A model generated the notes under the pieces. It was not told the origin of the DNA. It saw only the letters and a program-made list of their open reading frames with translations, and made no database searches. A DNA stretch of 15,598 bases from Oscillospiraceae bacterium (GTDB lineage: Bacteria; Bacillota_A; Clostridia; Oscillospirales; Oscillospiraceae): positions 1 to 15,598 of the forward strand of contig CADADE010000047.1 in NCBI GenBank assembly GCA_902786615.1. The letters are read 5' to 3'. Positions 8,601-14,157 of the stretch are shown piece after piece. The position numbers and the translations under genes are program-made. How positions within the stretch are numbered: the first letter of the stretch is position 1; each line of letters begins with the position of its first letter.

Positions 8601-8684
8601 ATCTTCTACCCGTATGGCAGCAATGTCTCGGACTACACGGCACAGCCGGGTACTTCGATCACCTTTACCCCGATTTACAGATAA
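5628..8684 (+). CDS. Large secreted LRR / InlB-repeat / BspA-type surface protein
   Basis: 1018 residues; the start follows GAGGAGGT by 6 nt. Residues 1-27 are a signal peptide (likely cut after AGA). Residues 46-95 hold the FPDYNFRNYV segment plus a degenerate EF-hand-like loop (DLDRSTTLSENE) that often precedes this type of LRR. Residues about 95-255 are roughly 21-residue LRRs of the L-x-x-LDVS-x-NP type. Four InlB B/Flg_new repeats follow (about 302-371, 376-451, 455-527, 531-617), most ending L-Y-A-x-W. Residues about 622-712 resemble an Ig-like domain (YQWLRDG, TITCRVSA). Residues 713-920 are beta-rich and unassigned. Residues about 925-995 are BspA-type LRRs (LPASLTELEEEAF, KIGSRAF). 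No LPXTG, SLH or transmembrane anchor is seen. Adhesion or host/partner binding is inferred. Base composition is visibly lower in GC than the metabolic genes on both sides, hinting at transfer or relaxed codon selection. Confidence 0.92.
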   Translation: MKTALRKALPLLLCLILCICLSPAAGAEELSVTDAAVFDASGISINTVTFPDYNFRNYVLNRLDLDRSTTLSENEISRVGSLGLGNMSISDLKGIEYFTNLHQLYCQQNALKSLDVRALRNLEVLYAWGNQLEALDVSQNPYLTVLALSMNSIEELDVSNNPYLQYLFVNNNKLREIDISALPYLVDFNCSSNYLTELNVSGNSALVFLSCEGNQLSSLNLNHQYLGRLYCAFNPLSELNISQCPELLEVVRNGSRTEAVTSAGYRHITYTGSKTETTEDGEYPYCVHYSADTVLSTQPNVTVTYNANGGYGSMNPQTVTSGQALMLSPNTFSRANYAFSHWNTKPDGSGISYANEGTVFPTASMTLYAQWVKNYYSVNYNSNGGGGVMGLNTVFKGLSTTVRENEFNAPSYSKVFSEWNTSPDGTGISYQPGDPIWSDDIPSDITLYAIWVDKLTIYYYPGSGSGVSQIQEVPRGTPVNLSAFNSLGFTAPENMTFAYWTDNYGSRYFNGQEIYPTTDLRLTAVYGETINITYNANGGTLKSGSQTGISLRTKAAKNVDYRLYTQEYLSLTRSGYEFLGWALGPSAALPKAGWEVYSEPIVVPEGFSQDTTIYAVWNQLGFEGTVTISGSLTDMASDGLVGETLTADVTNETKFFDYEYQWLRDGMPINGAFMQTYIVTAEDYGRTITCRVSAYGADPSTKYSVNYKEIRIGAAYKEIDIVNNAPEDEDDYFYGLTENMSYTFNSTNPRDRKPVSNPSSNLVIVNGVLAFRFTQQGTYRFYDVIDKTDLTKGSLIATVEVRNWYTLDYEITNISDHGSVGSGTVQMKNGSTVLYMSSNIKDSSGNTIIKGNGANTWLVREGASTDLKITVRPGSNSYAFVYLSGAELFRTGTEQTVSLGSLTGPEHYDIVFLQINNMPKFDIALTLPASLTELEEEAFAGGAFSYVVVPAQVTKIGSRAFADCRNLQYIEILGMNVEIAPDAFEHVSKLTIFYPYGSNVSDYTAQPGTSITFTPIYR

Positions 8685-8718
8685 ACGCCATCTAAAAAAG
8701 CAGCGCATAAGATTACAG

Positions 8719-8746
8719 CAGCCGGCTCCTTCGCGGGAGTCGGCTG
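8719..8746. other. Hairpin downstream of the LRR protein gene
   Basis: CAGCCGGCTCC (8719-8729) pairs with GGAGTCGGCTG (8736-8746), with one G-U pair and a 6-nt loop. No T-tract follows on either strand, so it is not a classical terminator. It may protect the mRNA 3-prime end or belong to a repeat family. Confidence 0.5.
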
Positions 8747-8761
8747 TCTGCCCATGTGATC

Positions 8762-8806
8762 AAAAAGCGCCAGCCTACCCTTGTTTAAGGGAGCTGACGC
8801 TTTTTT
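8762..8806 (+). terminator. Intrinsic terminator after the LRR protein gene (repeat-type hairpin)
   Basis: AAAAAGCG-CAGC pairs with GCTG-CGCTTTTT around an inner CCCTT-GTTT-AAGGG stem, followed by T residues (8801-8806). A near-identical hairpin occurs at 9026-9071. The arrangement can act in both directions. Confidence 0.85.
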
Positions 8807-8834
8807 GGTTTTCAACTGATTCACTGCAACGGCC

Positions 8835-8864
8835 CGATATCACTCGATATCACTCGATATCATC
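8835..8864. repeat. Three tandem 10-bp units (CGATATCACT)
   Basis: Two exact copies of CGATATCACT (8835-8854), then CGATATCATC (8855-8864). Each unit contains the palindrome GATATC. No gene overlaps it. Confidence 0.8.
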
Positions 8865-8882
8865 CGTTACCATCTACAACTG

Positions 8883-8978
8883 CATCCGCAACCGCAGCCA
8901 TAACTACATCCACATCCGCATCCACAGCCACATCCGCATATATATCTACATCTTCATTCTCATTCTCAGCCGCAGCGG
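8883..8978. repeat. Degenerate hexanucleotide tandem repeat, about 16 units of CATCCR
   Basis: Sixteen hexamers in unbroken register: CATCCG, CAACCG, CAGCCA, TAACTA, CATCCA, CATCCG, CATCCA, CAGCCA, CATCCG, CATATA, TATCTA, CATCTT, CATTCT, CATTCT, CAGCCG, CAGCGG. Conceptual translation gives alternating dipeptides on both strands. No start, ribosome site or family supports a gene, so I treat it as a non-coding, drifting satellite. Confidence 0.7.
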
Positions 8979-9025
8979 GAGAGGGATGCAAGGGGGAGGG
9001 GGCGCATGATGGGTATTCCGGGACT

Positions 9026-9071
9026 AAAAAAAGCGCCAGCCGACCCTCTTTCAAGGGAGCTGACGCTTTTT
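9026..9071 (-). terminator. Intrinsic terminator of the small membrane protein gene (repeat-type hairpin)
   Basis: On the minus strand, AAAAGCG-CAGC pairs with GCTG-CGCTTTT around CCCT/AGGG, then TTTTTTT (9026-9032). It lies 33 bp past the stop of the minus-strand gene. It is nearly the same sequence as the terminator at 8762-8806 and in the same plus-strand orientation. The two bracket the repetitive, gene-free stretch 8807-9025 between convergent genes. Confidence 0.85.
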
Positions 9072-9104
9072 GGGTTTTCAGGTGTGCCCTGTTCCCGCAA
9101 TCAC

Positions 9105-9524
9105 TCAGGCGTGCTTCTTGATGTTGTTTGCCAGGTAGAAGATGAAGCAGTTGATAAGCAGGGAGAAGAGTCCGGACGTGAACGAACCGCCGGAGATGAT
9201 GTTGAGGAGCATGGAGGCGACGGAGCCGATCACGCTGACCAGGCTGATGACCCACAGGGGACCGGCCTTGGCGGCGTTCTTGGCGGCCTGCAGGGAGAAG
9301 ATACCCTCCAGCAGGCTGAGGATACCGGTTGCCAGCATAACGAGGCCGACGACCACGATACTCACCACACCGCCGGCGACCTCCTCATCGTTGACGTCCA
9401 TGGTGGCAGCGCCGAAGCCGCCGATTCCGATCAGACCGGCAGCGCCGATCAGGACAAAGACTGCGGCAACAATGCTGAGAATACCGAGAATTTTGATAAT
9501 CTTCTGGCTCTGAGCAAGATCCAT
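9105..9524 (-). CDS. Small integral membrane protein, four predicted helices
   Basis: 139 residues of unknown function. The start is preceded by AGGAAGG at about 9 nt. Four hydrophobic segments are visible: about residues 11-36, 50-76, 88-110 and 115-132. They are joined by a short acidic loop (MDVNDEEVAGG), and the C-terminus is basic (NNIKKHA). There is no signal-peptide-like cleavage site and no catalytic motif. It has its own near-consensus promoter and an intrinsic terminator, so it is probably monocistronic. I do not recognise the family; similar small glycine/alanine-rich multi-helix proteins are common in Clostridia. A structural or stress-related membrane role would be a guess. Confidence 0.8.
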   Translation of the reverse strand: MDLAQSQKIIKILGILSIVAAVFVLIGAAGLIGIGGFGAATMDVNDEEVAGGVVSIVVVGLVMLATGILSLLEGIFSLQAAKNAAKAGPLWVISLVSVIGSVASMLLNIISGGSFTSGLFSLLINCFIFYLANNIKKHA

Positions 9525-9596
9525 ATGTGTTTTCCTTCCTTTCTCTGATATGTCTGACCGTTTCCGGGACAGTCCGGCATCCGATCAGGTACGAAT

Positions 9597-9624
9597 ATTA
9601 TACATGTTTTATTCGTATTGTCAA
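9597..9624 (-). promoter_or_regulatory. Near-consensus sigma-A promoter of the small membrane protein gene
   Basis: On the minus strand, perfect TTGACA (9619-9624) and perfect TATAAT (9597-9602) are separated by 16 nt. The transcript would start near 9590, giving a leader of about 65 nt. This is among the strongest promoter matches in the window. Confidence 0.85.
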
Positions 9625-9658
9625 TGGAATTTTGGAAGGCGTTTCCACACATGTCCCG

Positions 9659-10258
9659 CTATGTGTTATCCGGAAGCTCGATCACACAGTGCTCAAAAGC
9701 GTTGATGACCAGGGTGTCGCCGTAGGTGCAGCGCTGGGGGATCTGTATGCCGTAATTGCGGTGGACATGTCCATGGACGAAGCAGGCCGGATGCCAGCGG
9801 TCCAGCAGCCTGCGGAAGCAGTTGAAGCCCCGGTGCGGCAGATCGTCCAGATCGTTGAGACCGTGCATCGGCGCATGGGTCAGCAGGATATCAAAGCCGC
9901 CCCTGCGCCTGAGCGTATAGCCCAGGCGGAAAAGCCGCTGCTTCATCTCTTGCTCGGTGTACATATACTTTCCGTCCCGGTAGCGGTAGGAGCCGCCGAG
10001 GCCCACGATGCGCAGCCCGCGATACGTGAACACCTTGTCCTCCACGCAGATGCAGCCCTCCGGCTCGCGCGAATAGCGGTCGTCGTGGTTGCCGTGGACA
10101 TAGAACAGCGGACAGTGCGCCATGGTCACCAGAAACTCCAGGTACTCCGGGTGCAGGTCCCCGCAGGAGAGGATCAGGTCAAAGCCGTCCAGCCTGCCGG
10201 GTCTGTAATATTCATAGAGGCTCCTGGACTCCTCGTCCGATACGGCCAGGATGCGCAT
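9659..10258 (-). CDS. Calcineurin-like metallophosphoesterase
   Basis: 199-residue cytoplasmic phosphoesterase. Family metal-site motifs are present in order: D8, GD at 33-34 (SCGDLHPEY), GNHD (56-59), H128 (LLTHAPMHG) and HGHVH (162-166). The first motif, normally D-x-H, reads D-E-E here, so one classical metal-ligand histidine is replaced. The rest of the two-metal site looks intact. The substrate (cyclic nucleotide, phosphoprotein or other phosphoester) cannot be assigned. The start is preceded by AAGGAGA about 9 nt upstream. It has its own promoter just past the end of the LysR gene. No terminator is evident after its stop, so transcripts may continue into the small membrane protein gene. 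Confidence 0.87.
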   Translation of the reverse strand: MRILAVSDEESRSLYEYYRPGRLDGFDLILSCGDLHPEYLEFLVTMAHCPLFYVHGNHDDRYSREPEGCICVEDKVFTYRGLRIVGLGGSYRYRDGKYMYTEQEMKQRLFRLGYTLRRRGGFDILLTHAPMHGLNDLDDLPHRGFNCFRRLLDRWHPACFVHGHVHRNYGIQIPQRCTYGDTLVINAFEHCVIELPDNT

Positions 10259-10298
10259 AGGCCACCATCTCCTTGTGCGTGCTGCGGATGCTCAAAAA

Positions 10299-10327
10299 AT
10301 TTTAATGTTTCCGCTTCCCCTTGTCAA
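10299..10327 (-). promoter_or_regulatory. Sigma-A promoter of the metallophosphoesterase gene
   Basis: On the minus strand, TTGACA (10322-10327), 17-nt spacer and TAAAAT (10299-10304). It sits between the LysR stop and the phosphoesterase start. Confidence 0.75.
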
Positions 10328-10341
10328 TTGTGCAGATCGCC

Positions 10342-11253
10342 CTATAATCTCGCTGTATTTTTGTCGAGAATGCGACCCACGATCTGGACGAAGCCCTCGG
10401 CATAGCGGGGCAGCTTCTCCCCCTTGCGCCAGCAGGCGTAGAGGTGGCGCTTGTTTTCATAGTCCATCAGCGGGTAGAACACCCCGCCGCGGCGGGCGTA
10501 GTCGTCCACAAAGATGTCCGAGCAGAGCATGCAGGCCCCGGCCTGGATCGCCACGCGCTTGGCCACCTCCAGCGAATCCGTCTCCAGCAGGATCTGGGGG
10601 CGGACGCCCTCCGCGCGAAAGAGCGCGTCCTGCACCACGCGCACGCTGTGCCCCGGCTTGAGGGAGACGAAGGCGTCCTCCCGGATCATGCTGAGAGTGA
10701 TGGGCGTGCCGGGCGGAAGCTGCTGGGCGATGGCAGCGCCCCGACCGGCCAGGACGCCGACGATTTCCTTTTCTATGAGCGTATAGGAAAGCTGGGGGCT
10801 CACCGACTCGATGGCGGCGAGGGCAAGGTCGATCTCCCCGTCCTCCAGGAGCTTTTCGAGCCGCGCGCTCCCCTCCTCCCGCAGGTCCACCGAGACCTTG
10901 GGAAACTGCATCGTGAACCACGGCAGGGCCACCGGCAGGATCTGAATGGCGCGCTGCACGCTGATGCCGAGGCGCAGCAGGCCGCTGCTCTCCTGGCGGA
11001 TCTCCCTGAGCTCGTTTTCCAGCCGCTCGTTCGCCATGAGCATGACGTTTGCCGCCGTCAGGTACTTCTCCCCCGCGTAGGTCAGCCGCAGGGGCGAGAC
11101 CGTGCGGTCAAAGAGCGTCACGCCGTATTCGCTCTCCACCTGGCGGATCATCTGGCTCAGGGACGGCTGGCTCACATAGAGCTTTTTGGCAGCGGCGGTA
11201 ATGTTTCCCTCCTGCGCGACCGTGCGGATATACAGCGCTTGCTTGAGGTTCAT
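10342..11253 (-). CDS. LysR-family transcriptional regulator, divergent from the citrate lyase operon
   Basis: 303 residues from the start at 11253, which has GGGGG 7 nt upstream; an in-frame ATG at 11277 would place that site inside the gene. Residues about 1-60 are the winged helix-turn-helix (NITAAAKKLYVSQPSLSQ is the recognition region). A linker helix follows, then a periplasmic-binding-like effector domain (about 88-295), all of normal family length. LysR regulators usually control a divergent neighbour and repress themselves, binding T-N11-A dyads. Here the divergent neighbour is citD-citE-citF, so citrate or a related acid is the likely effector (inference). It would be the functional counterpart of the CitAB or CitI-type regulators of other cit loci. 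Its own promoter overlaps dyad sequences in the shared intergenic region. Confidence 0.92.
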   Translation of the reverse strand: MNLKQALYIRTVAQEGNITAAAKKLYVSQPSLSQMIRQVESEYGVTLFDRTVSPLRLTYAGEKYLTAANVMLMANERLENELREIRQESSGLLRLGISVQRAIQILPVALPWFTMQFPKVSVDLREEGSARLEKLLEDGEIDLALAAIESVSPQLSYTLIEKEIVGVLAGRGAAIAQQLPPGTPITLSMIREDAFVSLKPGHSVRVVQDALFRAEGVRPQILLETDSLEVAKRVAIQAGACMLCSDIFVDDYARRGGVFYPLMDYENKRHLYACWRKGEKLPRYAEGFVQIVGRILDKNTARL

Positions 11254-11301
11254 AAGCTTTCCCCCTTGACTGTGCAAATTTTGACGAATCTGTGAACAAC
11301 C

Positions 11302-11339
11302 ATAATTTTGTGTCTATGATTATATAGGCTGCGGCCTAT
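11302..11339. promoter_or_regulatory. Candidate LysR operator: two adjacent dyads
   Basis: ATAAT (11302-11306), 12 nt, ATTAT (11319-11323) is a LysR-type interrupted dyad. Directly beside it, ATAGGC-TGCG-GCCTAT (11324-11339) is a perfect inverted repeat lying in the spacer of the LysR promoter. Binding here would block lysR transcription. Assignment is from position and symmetry only. Confidence 0.5.
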
Positions 11340-11348
11340 GTTAGTCAA
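11319..11348 (-). promoter_or_regulatory. Sigma-A promoter of the LysR gene
   Basis: On the minus strand, TTGACT (11343-11348), 18-nt spacer and perfect TATAAT (11319-11324). The transcript would start near 11312, about 59 nt before the chosen ATG. Confidence 0.65.
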
Positions 11349-11391
11349 GAGTTATAATTTTACTCCTATATGCCTCCCTGGAAAAAGGCAT

Positions 11392-11420
11392 TTGCGCAGA
11401 ATTGCACAGAATGGTAAAGT
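11392..11420 (+). promoter_or_regulatory. Candidate citD promoter with 10-bp-spaced TTGCRCAGAAT direct repeats
   Basis: TTGCGC (11392-11397), 17 nt and TAAAGT (11415-11420) form a weak promoter match, as expected for an activated operon. The -35 sits in a direct repeat, TTGCGCAGAAT / TTGCACAGAAT (11392-11402 and 11402-11412), with copies one helical turn apart. The related inverted motif TGTGCAAA occurs at 11271-11278. An inverted pair CGCAAA / TTTGCG (11429-11434, 11454-11459) lies in the leader just before the ribosome site. An activator binding here is inferred. Confidence 0.4.
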
Positions 11421-11475
11421 ATTAACAGCGCAAAAATACAGCATTTATCATACTTTGCGAGGAGGAATGTGTGAC

Positions 11476-11778
11476 ATGGAGATTCTGAAACCCGCCATGG
11501 CGGGAACCCTCGAATCCAGCGACGCCCAGGTCATGGTTGAGCCGGGCGAAGACGGGATCGAGCTTACGCTTGAGAGCAGCGTCATGAATCAGTACGGCCG
11601 TCAGATCAAGGCCACCGTGCTGGAGACTCTCGACCGTCTGGGCGTACAGAACGCCCGCGTGGCCGTCGTCGACAAGGGCGCGCTCGACTGTACGATCAAG
11701 GCCCGCGTGGAGTGCGCGGTATTCCGCAGCTGCGGCCAGTCCGCCGCAAATATCCCCTGGGGAGGTGCGATCAGATGA
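11476..11778 (+). CDS. citD: Citrate lyase acyl carrier protein (gamma subunit)
   Basis: 100 residues, the usual CitD length (about 98). Carries the phosphoribosyl-dephospho-CoA prosthetic group whose acetyl form is exchanged for citryl during cleavage of citrate to acetate and oxaloacetate. The modified serine is S14 in AGTLESSD, the same residue number as in the characterised Klebsiella protein. The start at 11476 follows GGAGG by 10 nt; an in-frame ATG at 11467 lies only 1 nt after that site and is rejected. The stop overlaps the citE start (ATGA), indicating translational coupling. First gene of a citD-citE-citF operon divergent from a LysR regulator. The genes that make and attach the prosthetic group (citX, citG) and the activating ligase (citC) are not in this window. 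Confidence 0.93.
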   Translation: MEILKPAMAGTLESSDAQVMVEPGEDGIELTLESSVMNQYGRQIKATVLETLDRLGVQNARVAVVDKGALDCTIKARVECAVFRSCGQSAANIPWGGAIR

Positions 11779-12765
11779 TTCCTCGTCCCAGACCCGAACG
11801 CTTCCGTCTGCGCCGCACCATGATGTTCATGAACGCGCAGAAGCCCGGCCTCATCAAGGACGCCTACATCTATGGCTGCGACAGCATCATGCTGGACCTG
11901 GAGGACGCGGTCGCCGAGAATCAGAAGGACGCCGCCCGCTTCTCCCTGTACCACGCGCTCAAGACCATCGACTACGGCGATACCGAGGTCATTGTCCGCA
12001 TCAACGGCCTTGACACCCCCCACTGGCAGGAGGATATCCGCGTTTGCGTCGCAGGCGGCGCCGACGGTATCCGTATCGCCAAGTGCGAGAGCGCCCAGGA
12101 CGTGCTGACGGTCGAAAAGGCCGTTGAGGCCGCCGAGGAGGAGTTCGGCGTGGAGAAGGGCCGCACCCTTCTGATGGCCGCCCTCGAGAGCCCCAAGGGC
12201 ATCCTGAACGCCTACGAGATCTGCTCCGCGTCCGAGCGTATGCTGGGCGTCGCCATCTCCGGCGGCGACTTCCGCAAGTGCATGCAGACCAAGCCCACCC
12301 GTGACGGCATCGACATGGTCACCGCCCGCCATCTCCGGCGGCGACTTCCGCAAGTGCATGCAGACCAAGCCCACCCGTGACGGCATCGACATGGTCACCG
12401 CCCGCGGCATGATGCTCATCGCCGCCCGCGCCGCCGGCGTGCAGTGCTTCGATACCGTGTTCACCAACCTCGACGACCAGGAGGGCTTCGAGGCCGAGGT
12501 TCTGCAGAACAAGGCCATGGGCTTTGACGGCAAGAGCCTCATCAACCCCAAGCAGATCCGCTTTGTCCATCAGGTCTTCGCCCCCACCGAGAAGGAGATC
12601 ATCCAGGCCGAGAAGATCGTGCGCGCCTACCGCGAGCAGAGCGCCGCGGGCGTCGGCGTGTTCACCGTCGACGGCAAGATGATCGACATCGCCTTTATCC
12701 CCGGTGCCGAGAGGACCCTTAAACTCGCCCGCGCCTGCGGACTTTGGGAGGGAGATCTGGTATGA
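11775..12765 (+). pseudogene. citE: Citrate lyase beta subunit (citryl-ACP lyase), 76-bp internal duplication
   Basis: Citryl-ACP oxaloacetate-lyase of the HpcH/HpaI TIM-barrel family; cleaves citryl-ACP to oxaloacetate and acetyl-ACP using Mg2+. GGAGG lies 9 nt before the ATG, which overlaps the citD stop. Motifs: LRRTMMF (12-18), the metal-site LDLEDAV (40-46), AALESPKG, and FDGKSLINP near the C-terminus. An exact 76-bp tandem duplication (12251-12326 and 12327-12402) shifts the frame, and the first frame stops about 60 bp later. Removing one copy restores a clean 304-residue protein, the normal family length. The segment usually reading ALGAEDY in enterobacterial CitE reads AISGGDF here. 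The stop overlaps the citF start (ATGA). The duplication is recent or an assembly artefact. Confidence 0.9.
12251..12402. repeat. Exact 76-bp tandem duplication inside citE
   Basis: 12251-12326 and 12327-12402 are identical base for base, with CGCC at the junction. 76 is not a multiple of three, so the second copy shifts the frame by one. Both copies encode the ISGGDFRKCMQTK region, in different frames. Confidence 0.97.
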
Positions 12766-14157
12766 AAAACGCAGTAGGCAGAGACATTCCCGATTTCCTG
12801 CTGGAAAACGGCAAGGAAGTCTATCAGGGAAAAAATTACATGGACGGCAAGTACATCCAGAAGGCCGCCCCGAAAACCCGGCGCTATGAGAAGCCCCAGG
12901 AGAGCAAGATCGTTGCGAGCCTCGCGGAAGCGCTGAAGCAGTGCGGCGCGAAGAGCGGCATGACCTTCAGCTTCCACCACCATCTGCGCGACGGCGACTT
13001 TGTGGTCAACATGGTCATGAAGGCCGCCATCGAGCCTCCTCTCTGGGCTCCGCCCATGACCCCATCGCCGATTACATCGAGCAGGGCAAGGTCATCGGCA
13101 TCCAGACCAGCGGCATTCGCGGCAGAATGGGCGAGGTCGTCTCCAAGGGCAAGCTCAAGACCCGCGCCATCATCCGCAGCCACGGCGGCCGTCCCCGCGC
13201 CATTGAGGCCGGCGAGGTGCACATCGACATCGCCTTCATCGCCGCCCCCACCAGCGACTGCGTGGGCAACTGCCGCGGCATCGGCGGCAAGTCCAACTGC
13301 GGCTCCATGGGCTACGCCATGACCGACGCCAAGTACGCCGACCATGTGCCATCGACGTTGACGCCGTCGTCGTCGTTGACTCCATCGGCAACCCCAAGAA
13401 GATCGCCTCCGCCGCGGCCCGCATCTCCCAGAACCCGCGCGACCTGATGATGGCCGAGGATGTGGCGAGAGTCATCGCCTCCACCCCCTACTTTAAAGAC
13501 GGCTTCTCCTTCCAGACCGGCGTCGGCGGCCCGTCGCTCGCGGCCAACCTCTTCCTCGAGAACAAGGTCGGCAAGGTCATCGACGTGCAGGACTTCGACC
13601 TGGACGCCGTCAACTCCATCAACCAGACCCCGAACCACTTTGAGATGAGCGCGAGCCAGTACGCAAACCCCGCCAACAAGGGCGCGTTTGTCAACAAGCT
13701 GGACTTCGTGGTCCTCGCCGCGCTTGAAATCGACACCGGCTTCAACGTCAACGTCCTCACCGGCTCCGACGGCATCCTCCGCGGCGCGCCCGGCGGACAC
13801 CCCGACACCGCGGCAGGAAGCAAGTGCTGCATCATCGTCACCCCGCTCATCCGCGGCCGCATGGCCACCGTGTGCGAGCATGTCGTGACCGTCACCACCC
13901 CCGGCGACTGTGTGGACGTTCTCGTCACCGACTACGGCATCGCGGTCAACCCCCTGCGCCCCGACCTCATTGAGTGCCTCGACAACGCGGGCATCAAGCA
14001 TGTCCCCATTGAGGAGCTCAAGGAGAAGGCCTACAGCATGGTCGGCAGACCCGACGACCTCCAGTGGGAGGACGAGGTCGTGGCTGTGCTCGAGGCCCGC
14101 GACGGCACCATCCTCGACGTGATCCGCAAGATCAAGCCCTACACGCTGGAAGACTGA
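12762..14157 (+). pseudogene. citF: Citrate lyase alpha subunit (citrate:ACP transferase), three apparent internal deletions
   Basis: CoA-transferase-like alpha subunit that swaps the acetyl group on CitD for citrate. Starts at 12762 overlapping the citE stop. The reading frame changes twice. Frame one runs from 12762 to about 13033 (FHHHLRDGDF, MVMKAA). Frame two runs from about 13034 to 13343 (SLGSAHDPIADYI, TSGIRG, SHGGRPRAIEAGE, GSMGYAMTDAKYADHV). Frame three runs from about 13351 to 14157 (DAVVVVDSIGNPKKI, FQTGVGG, ISQNPRDLMMAEDVA, ALEIDTGFNVNVLTGSDG, TDYGIAVNP). Compared from memory with E. coli CitF, about 8 residues are missing at the first join and about 20 at the second. A further 27 or so, including the conserved ALGGIT, are missing in frame near 13565. 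About 465 codons remain of the usual 500-510. Flanking sequence is pristine, so the lesions are recent or artefactual. Confidence 0.88.

Noticed and set aside
8614..9009. Plus-strand open frame through the hexamer repeats (alternating I-H-I-R pattern)
   Set aside because: It starts inside the LRR protein gene, crosses a terminator, and its pattern simply reflects the six-base repeat.
11467..11469. Upstream in-frame ATG as citD start
   Set aside because: Only 1 nt separates it from the GGAGG ribosome site; the ATG at 11476 has proper spacing and places the modified serine at residue 14 as in known CitD.
11254..11475. Known riboswitch in the lysR-citD gap
   Set aside because: The symmetric motifs fit protein operators; I recognise no conserved riboswitch core.
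11601..12551. 316-codon open frame antisense to citD and citE
   Set aside because: A codon-bias shadow; it contains the mirrored 76-bp duplication and no family motif.
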